Positions 57,289-64,000 of a stretch of DNA of 64,000 nt are shown here, piece after piece. The notes beneath the pieces were generated by a model that had not been told where the DNA came from, made no database searches, and worked only from the letters and a program-made list of their open reading frames with translations. Source of the DNA: Tetrapyrgos nigripes. Taxonomy: Eukaryota; Basidiomycota; Agaricomycetes; Agaricales; Campanellaceae. Every line of letters begins with the position of its first letter. The first letter of the stretch is position 1. The translations under genes were made by a program, and so were the position numbers. The stretch is taken from contig JAACJM010000286.1 of the NCBI GenBank assembly GCA_013368315.1, forward strand, positions 1-64,000. Direction: 5' to 3'.

Positions 57289-59685
57289 TCATCTTCGTCT
57301 GCTCAGTGTGTTACATCTGCCCCATCTGCCCCATCTGCCCTGTCTGCTTTGTCTGCTCTGTCTGCCTTGTCTCGGCTCTGTCTGCCTTGTCTGCTCTGTC
57401 TGCCTCATCTGCTTCGTCTGCCCATCTGCCTGGTCTGCCCCGTCTGCCTTGTCTGCCTTGCCTGCCTTGTCTGCCCCGTCTGCCCCATCTGCCTCGTCTG
57501 CCTCATTTGCTCTATCTGCCTCATCTGCTCCGTCTGCCTTGTCTGCTCCGTCTGCCTTGTCTGCCCCGTCTGCTCTGTTTGCTCTGTCTGCCTCGTCTGC
57601 TCTGTCTGCCTCGTCTGCCTCGTCTGCTCTGTCTGCCTCGTCTGCTCTGTCTGCCTCGTCTGCTCTGTCTGCCTCGTCTGCCTCGTCTGCTCTGTCTGCC
57701 TCGTCTGCTCTGTCTGCCTCGTCTGCCTCGTCTGCCTCGTCTGCTCTGTCTGCCTCGTCTGCTCTGTCTGCCTTGTCTGCCTTGTCTGCTTCGTCTGCCT
57801 CGTCTGCCTTGTCTGCTTCGTCTGCCTTGTCTGCTTCGTCTGCCTCATCTGCCTCGTCTGCTTCGTCTGCCTCGTCTGCTTCGTCTGCTTCGTCTGCCTC
57901 GTCTGCTTCGTCTGCCTCGTCTGCCTCGTCTGCTTCGTCTGCCCTCTGCCTCGTCTGCCTCGTCTGCCTCGTCTGCTTCGTCTGCCTCGTCTGCCTCGTC
58001 TGCTTCGTCTGCCTCGTCTGCCTCGTCTGCTCGTCTGCTTCGTCTGCCTCGTCTGCCTCGTCTGCTTCGTCTGCCTCGTCTGCCTCGTCTGCTTCGTCTG
58101 CCTCGTCTGCCTCGTCTGCCTCGTCTGCCTCGTCTGCTTCGTCTGCCTCGTCTGCCTCGTCTGCTTCGTCTGCCTCGTCTGCCTCGTCTGCTTCGTCTGC
58201 CTCGTCTGCCTCGTCTGCTTCGTCTGCCTCGTCTGCCTCGTCTGCTTCGTCTGCCTCGTCTGCCTCGTCTGCTTCGTCTGCCTCGTCTGCCTCGTCTGCT
58301 TCGTCTGCCTCGTCTGCCTCGTCTGCTTCGTCTGCCTCGTCTGCCTCGTCTGCTTCGTCTGCCTCGTCTGCCTCGTCTGCTTCGTCTGCCTCGTCTGCCT
58401 CGTCTGCTTCGTCTGCCTCGTCTGCCTCGTCTGCTTCGTCTGCCTCGTCTGCCTCGTCTGCTTCGTCTGCCTCGTCTGCCTCGTCTGCTTCGTCTGCCTC
58501 GTCTGCCTCGTCTGCTTCGTCTGCCTCGTCTGCCTCGTCTGCTTCGTCTGCCTCGTCTGCCTCGTCTGCTTCGTCTGCCTCGTCTGCCTCGTCTGCTTCG
58601 TCTGCCTCGTCTGCCTCGTCTGCTTCGTCTGCCTCGTCTGCCTCGTCTGCTTCGTCTGCCTCGTCTGCCTCGTCTGCTTCGTCTGCCTTGTCTGCCTTGT
58701 CTGCCCCGTCTGCCCCGTCTGCCTTGTCTGCTCCGTCTGCCTTGTCTGCTCCGTCTGCCTCATCTGCTTCGTCTGCCTCATCTGCTTCGTCTGCTCCGTC
58801 TGCTTCGTCTGCTTCGTCTGCCTCGTCTGCTTCGTCTGCCTCATCTTCCTCATCTGCTTCGTCTGCCTTGTCTGCCTTGTCTGCTTCGTCTACCTTGTCT
58901 GCCTCGTCTGCTTCGTCTACCTCGTCTGCCTCATCTGCCTCGTCTGCTTCGTCTGCCTCGTCTGCCTCGTCTGCTTCGTCTGCCTCGTCTGCCTCGTCTG
59001 CTTCGTCTGCCCCGTCTGCCCCGTCTGCCTTGTCTGCTCCGTCTGCCTTGTCTGCTCCGTCTGCCTCGTCTGCTTCGTCTGCCTCGTCTGCTTCGTCTGC
59101 TCCGTCTGCTTCGTCTGCTTCGTCTGCCTCGTCTGCTTCGTCTGCCTCATCTTCCTCATCTGCTTCGTCTGCCTTGTCTGCCTTGTCTGCTTCGTCTACC
59201 TCGTCTGCCTCATCTGCCTCGTCTGCCTCGTCTGCCTCGTCTGCCTTGTCTGCTTCGTCTGCCTCGTCTGCTTCGTCTGCCTTGTCTGCCTTGTCTGCCC
59301 CGTCTGCTCTGTCTGCTCTGTCTGCCTCGTCTGCTCTGTCTGCTCTGTCTGCCTCGTCTGCTCCGTCTGCTCCATCTGCTTCGTCTGCCTGGTCTGCTTC
59401 GTCTGCCTGGTCTGCCTGGTCTGCCTGGTCTGCTTCGTCTGCTCCATCTGCCTGGTCTGCTCCGTCTGCCCTGTCTGCCTCGTCTGCCCCATCTGCTCCG
59501 TCTGCTTCGGCTCCCTTGTCTGCCTTGTCTGCCTTGTCTGCCCCATCTGCCTTGTCTGCCTTGTCTGCCCTGTCTGCCTTGTCTGCCTCGTCTGCTCTGT
59601 CTGCCTCGTCTGCTCCGTCTGCCTCGTCTGCTCCGTCTGCCCTGTCTGCCTCGTCTGCCCCGTCTGCCCCGTCTGCCTCCACCTA
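57289..59685 (+). repeat. Left 9-bp array (TCTGCCTCG type), 2.4 kb
   Basis: Made of TCTGC(C/T)(T/C)(C/T)G units. Between about 58022 and 58680 the units form a uniform 27-bp higher-order repeat (two TCTGCCTCG then one TCTGCTTCG); the flanks are more varied. Because the unit is a multiple of three and has no stop in most frames, five long open frames of 480-850 codons on both strands arise from the repeat alone. Confidence 0.95.
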
Positions 59686-60930
59686 TATCTGCTACATTCA
59701 TGTATCAATATGGACAGTTGTCCATATTATCTGATACATCCACAAGGAAAACTTTCCATAGGCCAAAAAACAGACTGGCCCTATGGGTTATTTCCCACGG
59801 CTAGAGTGGGGCACTGGGGGTGGGTCTGGTAGGCCTTTCCTTATAAAGCAGTGAGCAGAACAGTCCGGGTTTTTTTCCCACACATGGTAGACAGTGAGCG
59901 GGGGCTTTAGGGGGCGGGGGGCGGGTTTTTCCCATGCTTCAAAATTTGATAGGAGGTGCAGGTGATCAGTAGGGCCCCGAATCTGCAAATAGACTAGGGG
60001 TATATGCTGTGGCTGGCTCAGAAAATGCAAAATACATTCCTGGAGCCGGCGATAAAAAATGATAAAATGACATAAGTAGATAACATAGTGTATTTTGGGT
60101 TCCTGAATCTGAATATACACTTAGATTTACAATATCTGCAGTGGTTATTGAGATATGGCCAAAATACTGCCCAAAATATAGCAAAAGAGGAGGATGGGTA
60201 CTAGCCATTGCATCAAATCAGCTCCGATCACCATGTGGTTTGGTAGGATATTGCATATAGACTTTCTGAACATGGAAATATGGTTTATTATATTGTATCA
60301 TCAGGCCCTGAGGAGCTGTACCCAATTTACTGTCAAAAAAGCCCAAAACTTGGGATGGCCATAGACACTGCATGCTATAGCATCTGATATAACTATGGAT
60401 ATGTCTCCTAGGGTATTTTTGGTCACTGAATCCGCATTTCCACTTGGATAAGGTCTATATACTCTGGTTGTGCAGATATTGAGTACTTACCCCTAAACAT
60501 AGGCACCTGTGGCACCTACAAATATGTACCTTATAAAATGGGATGGGTGGGTCTAAAAGCACTTATTGATGCTGTAAACACAAATATGAAGTCGTATCCT
60601 CCATATGACAAAGATCCAAGACTCTATTTCCAATTTATTGCCAGAAAATTGCCACAGAAGCCAAAAAAGTGAAATGGCCATAGACACTGCATGCTATAGC
60701 ATCTGATATAACTATGGATATGTCTCCTAGAGTATTTTTGGTCACTCAATCTGAATTTCCACTTGGATAAGCTCTATATACCCTGGTTCTGTGGATATTG
60801 AATACTTACCTCTAAACATAGGCACCTGTGGCACCTGCAAATATGTACCTTGTATAATGGGGTGGGTGGGTCTAAAAGTGGTTATTAATGGTCCAAACAC
60901 AAATACAAAGTCATACCTTTCATATGACAA
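59686..60930. repeat. Centre of foldback element with direct repeats
   Basis: Two direct copies of an about 260-bp unit (60361-60610 and 60673-60929) start CATAGACACTGCATGCTATA and end CATATGACAA. A weaker third copy lies at about 60060-60350. No coding domain. A G-rich stretch occurs at 59880-59935. Confidence 0.85.
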
Positions 60931-61915
60931 GACGAGGCAGACGGAGCAGACAAGGCAGACAAAGCAGACAAGGCAGACGGAGCAGACGAGGCAGACAGAG
61001 CAGACGAGGCAGATGAGGCAGACGGAGCAGACGAGGCAGACGAGGCAGACGGAGCAGACGAAGCAGACGAGGAGACAAGGCAGATGAGGCAGACGGGGCA
61101 GACGAGGCAGATGAGGCAGACAGAGCAGATGGAGCAGACAGAGCAGACAGAGCAGACAGAGCAGACGAGGCAGACGGAGCAGACGAGGCAGACGAGGCAG
61201 ACGGCGCAGACCAGGCAGACCAGGCAGACAGGGCAGACGGAGCAGACAAGGCAGACCAGGCAGACGGGGCAGACGGAGCAGACCAGGCAGACCAGGCAGA
61301 CAGAGCAGACCAGGCAGACGGAGCAGACCAGGCAGACGGAGCAGACCAGGCAGACGGAGCAGACCAGGCAGACCAGGCAGACGGGGCAGACCAGGCAGAC
61401 GGAGCAGACCAGGCAGACGGAGCAGACCAGGCAGACGGGGCAGACAGAGCAGACCAGGCAGACGGAGCAGACGAGGCAGACGGGGCAGACGAGGCAGATG
61501 GGGCAGACGGAGCAGACGAGGCAGACGGAGCAGACGAGGCAGACGGAGCAGACGAGGCAGACGGAGCAGACGAGGCAGACGAGGCAGACAGAGCAGACAA
61601 GCCAGACAAGCCAGACGGAGCAGACAAGGCAGACAAGGCAGACAAGGCAGACGAACCAGACGGAGCAGACGAGGCAGATGGAGCAGACGAGGCAGACAGA
61701 GCAGACGAGGCAGACGGAGCAGACGAGGCAGACGGAGCAGACGAGGCAGACAGAGCAGACGAGGCAGACGGAGCAGACGAGGCAGACGGAGCAGACAAGG
61801 CAGACAGAGCAGACAAGGCAGACAGAGCAGACAGAGCAGACAAGGCAGACAAGGCAGACGGAGCAGAGACAAGGCAGACAGGGCAGACAAAGCAGACAAG
61901 GCGCAGATGTACCAC
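60931..61915 (-). repeat. Right 9-bp array, opposite orientation, 1.0 kb
   Basis: GAGGCAGAC/GGAGCAGAC units, inverse of the left array but shorter and without the 27-bp uniform block; an 18-bp alternation (GAGGCAGACGGAGCAGAC) dominates. Open frames here are repeat artefacts. Confidence 0.93.
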
Positions 61916-61916
61916 A

Positions 61917-63213
61917 CTGAGCAGACGAAGATGACAACACAGACACAGTAGTCTCCCCTTTTCCTGTCCAGCCTGAGCTGTCTATTTATATTTCGTAAAA
62001 TTTAATTAACCTGGTAGAGTGAATTCATTGTATTACATCCTGTAAATTTTCAGTAAGCCCTTCTGTATTACTTACTTGACATGCACTGCAAATCCATCCA
62101 ACAAGTCTCTTGTAAGTCCATTGGATATACATGATGACTTACAAAATAGTCACTTTTCAGTAAAGTCATTGTAATGTCTTGTGACTTACAAGTGTCTTAC
62201 TGTGACCAGTCTGTCACACTGTATATTCTCCATTTACCATGCAGGATTTTTCCAGAGACTTACGAGATAGACTTCTAAAACCTGCATCTTGTAATTCCCT
62301 TGTAAAATCACAAGTCTTTCTAGGGTATTACTGTGACACAGATCTCCCTCCATAAATTCAGTGTAAATATGAGCAGTCTTACCCAAGACTTTCAAGTTCT
62401 ACCTTCTGGTAAGTCCTCTGTAAATTTTACTTGGTTTACAAATTGTCTTACTGTGACATTATCTCACCCTGAAATACCCTGGTATTTCAGTTCTGTTTTA
62501 CAAGAAGACATACTGTGACAAAAAAGTCACCTTGTAATTCCACTGTATGCTCTTCAATGCTATACTGTGACAAAGCCTCACACTGAAAGTCTATGGTATG
62601 TCCTTGCAGCTTACAATGGTCTTTCAGAATAGTCCTCATTTTTTGTCTATTTTGTAATACACTTGTAAGTCAAGCCAACTTACATATTGATTGGTTCCCC
62701 ATAATACTCTTGTAATACTCCAGTAAGGCTGAGGATTTACTTGTGTTTGTAGCAAATCTTTCTTGTAATTCCTTCATAATACAGCTAGTCTTACAAGTGT
62801 ATTACTGTGACTTGATTGTCACTTTGTAAATTTCCTGCAGATTTTGCTTCCTTGTAAGTCCTTTGTAAATCTCTCTTGCCTTACTGTTTGTCATACTGTG
62901 ATTATCTGTCACACTGAAATACTCCAGTATTTCCTATGTGTCTTACTACATGACATATTGTGACAAAAAGTCACTCTGAAATTCCTGTGTAATTCCACAG
63001 TATATCCACCAAGGGTATACAGTGACAGCAAGTCACACTGAAAGTCCATGGTATTTCTTTGTGACTTACAATGGTCATACAAGGTTGTTCTAATTTTTTC
63101 TGTCTCTTGTAATACTAATGTATGACAAGGAGTCTTACATATTGATTGGCTTGGTGTAATACTCTTGTAAAACCTCAGTAAAGCAGAGGATTTACAAGTG
63201 TTTGCACCCAGTG
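61917..63213 (-). repeat. Right outer arm of foldback element
   Basis: Inverted partner of 56006-57288, ending GCACCCAGTG before TAT. A handful of base differences and small indels separate the arms. Confidence 0.9.
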
Positions 63214-64000
63214 TATACAAGACTAACCCCAGTAGCGCAACACCTGCCAACGTCTGCACTGGAGCTGGAGACCCCATAGCTGCGCTCAGACTCCTCACAA
63301 ACACCTTCATCGTTATCGCCAATGCGAAAAGCATCAGGAAACTGTCCAAAAAGGTTGCGCATGGTTGTAGGCGGTTGTACAACCGATACAACCCCGAAAC
63401 TTCACAGCCCTACAACATTCCCACAACCTAATATTTTGAGGAACATTATAGAAGTCCTTTCGACAAAATTTTGTATGTATTCGCTCTAGTTCAACAATAT
63501 CTTTGTATTTCATTATCCTAACGTACAAATCTACCCTAAAAGTGCCAAGGAACGAAAGATACAGAGGTGCCAAAAGTCGAGGAGTCCTGTCGGCAACCAA
63601 AAAACCCACGGTAACCCCTCAATGAAATCGGGCCATTTCCTGATGAGGGTGACGAAGAACGTGAAGAATTGGGCAGCAGTGGTTTGGAGACCGACCATGA
63701 AGTAAATGATAATACTGTAGACGAGGGTGGTGAAGGAGATGGGGATGTCGACCAGCGTTTGGGAGAGGGCCTCAAGGAAGGGGAGGTAGAGGGCGCTGCG
63801 GTATTGGCGGATGACGATGGGGCGTTGAGAGAAGGGGATGGGGATTTCAGACATGGCGGAGAGGGTGAGGAAGAGAACAGTGCTGTAAATAAGAACAAGG
63901 TTGGGGCGGGGGCGAGTCAGAAGAGGAGAGAACAAGGGTTAGGAAAAGACAACGGTCAGTGAGTGAGGAAGTCAGGGGCAAAGATGAGGACGACGTACTA
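63214..64000 (-). pseudogene. PDR/ABCG transporter, TMD1 part, runs off window
   Basis: Minus-strand text reads TVLFLTLSAMSEIPIPFSQRPIVIRQYRSALYLPFLEALSQTLVDIPISFTTLVYSIIIYFMVGLQTTAAQFFTFFVTL, then after an intron FLMLFALAITMKVFVRSLSAAMGSPAPVQTLAGVALLGLVLYT. This is the conserved first membrane domain of PDR pumps. NBD1 and the N-terminus lie beyond 64000. The intron (about 63346-63640) is near 300 bp, far longer than others in the gene. It carries the terminus of another hAT-like element, TAGGGCTGTGAAGTTTCGGG, on the minus strand from 63412. Confidence 0.88.
63340..63412 (-). repeat. hAT-like terminus in a transporter intron
   Basis: Minus-strand TAGGGCTGTGAAGTTTCGGG followed by GTTGTA/GGTTGTACAACC motifs resembles a hAT end with subterminal repeats. 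No second terminus or target duplication found, so probably a fragment. Confidence 0.4.

Larger units (their letters stand above)
56006..63213. mobile_element. 7.2-kb CACTG-ended giant foldback element (CACTA/EnSpm-like)
   Basis: The 7208-bp block begins CACTGGGTGCAAA and ends in its inverse. It is flanked by 3-bp repeats TAT (56003-56005 and 63214-63216), which fits the CACTA/EnSpm superfamily. Its outer about 1.25 kb are near-identical inverted arms rich in CTTGTAA/TTACAAG and GTGACA...GTCAC motifs, as subterminal transposase sites. Inside them lie opposing arrays of a 9-bp unit and a 1.24-kb centre with direct repeats. No transposase is visible, so it depends on another element. Its removal with one TAT joins VLYT to GFALPRP of the transporter. 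Confidence 0.88.

Noticed and set aside
57277..59832. Very long open frames (851, 832, 808, 797 codons) with CLVCFV, RLPRLL, SASSAS or ADEADE repeats
   Set aside because: All come from one stop-free 9-bp array read in different frames; the same text appears on both strands and no other coding sign exists.
60742..61946. Long frames in the right-hand array (QTRQTEQ, CLVCSV and similar)
   Set aside because: Same reason: inverse array of the foldback element.
56699..62518. Matching 61-residue frames MTQISLHKFSVNMSS...
   Set aside because: Mirror copies in the outer arms of the foldback element, no codon constraint visible.
1..64000. Secondary-metabolite gene cluster around the two FAD oxidases and the P450
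   Set aside because: No polyketide synthase, peptide synthetase or terpene synthase is present, and the P450 is 12 kb away across transposon remnants.

Overview
The window reads as nuclear DNA of a mushroom-forming basidiomycete (Agaricomycetes). Its genes carry many short spliceosomal introns of about 50-60 bp. The families seen are typical of that class: DUF6533 membrane proteins, a 7TM orphan family, duplicated berberine-bridge-type flavin oxidoreductases, a GH62 enzyme with a fungal CBM1, a microsomal P450, a PDR/ABCG transporter and the fungal 'integrase core' proteins. The species cannot be named from sequence alone. I saw no tRNA, rRNA or CRISPR array.

Layout. 1-4.2 kb: frameshifted gypsy-type gag remnant, then a dead Tc1/mariner element with about 430-bp inverted repeats, next to a small Cys-motif gene. 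4.7-6.3 kb: an intact integrase-core gene (six exons, 453 aa). 8-21 kb is the gene-rich part: FAD oxidoreductase A, a truncated extra 5' copy of its paralogue, a previously unmarked 120-aa protein with an internal repeat, a DUF6533 membrane protein, FAD oxidoreductase B (nine exons, 531 aa) and a 7TM protein. 22-26 kb: non-autonomous hAT element with perfect 8-bp target duplication and several small foldback/TIR elements. 26-34.4 kb: secreted GH62-CBM1 enzyme, a P450 whose model needs two GC-AG introns, and a small secreted protein. 34.4-39.6 kb: G-rich and tandem repeats, a TA-flanked MITE, a second non-autonomous hAT and a BTB-type relic. 39.9-44.4 kb: decayed second integrase-core copy, an unknown gene and a 5'-truncated alpha-carbonic anhydrase. 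45-46.2 kb: a 1.18-kb palindromic element. 47.8-64 kb: one minus-strand PDR/ABCG transporter gene that runs off the right edge and is split by two insertions.

The most striking part is this transporter. A full-length copia element (identical 236-bp LTRs, 5-bp target duplication, uninterrupted 1488-codon gag-pol) sits in the second nucleotide-binding domain. A 7.2-kb element with CACTG ends, 3-bp target duplication and 1.25-kb arms sits at the end of the first membrane domain. The second element is a giant foldback whose inner arms are opposing arrays of a 9-bp unit. These arrays are open in nearly every frame and imitate 800-codon genes. Removing each insertion with one target copy restores the reading frame at the junction, so both insertions look recent. 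An extra A between them is a separate lesion or a sequencing error.

Functional picture: secreted oxidoreductases, GH62 and P450 suit a plant-matter-degrading saprotroph or pathogen. There is no evident single pathway cluster.
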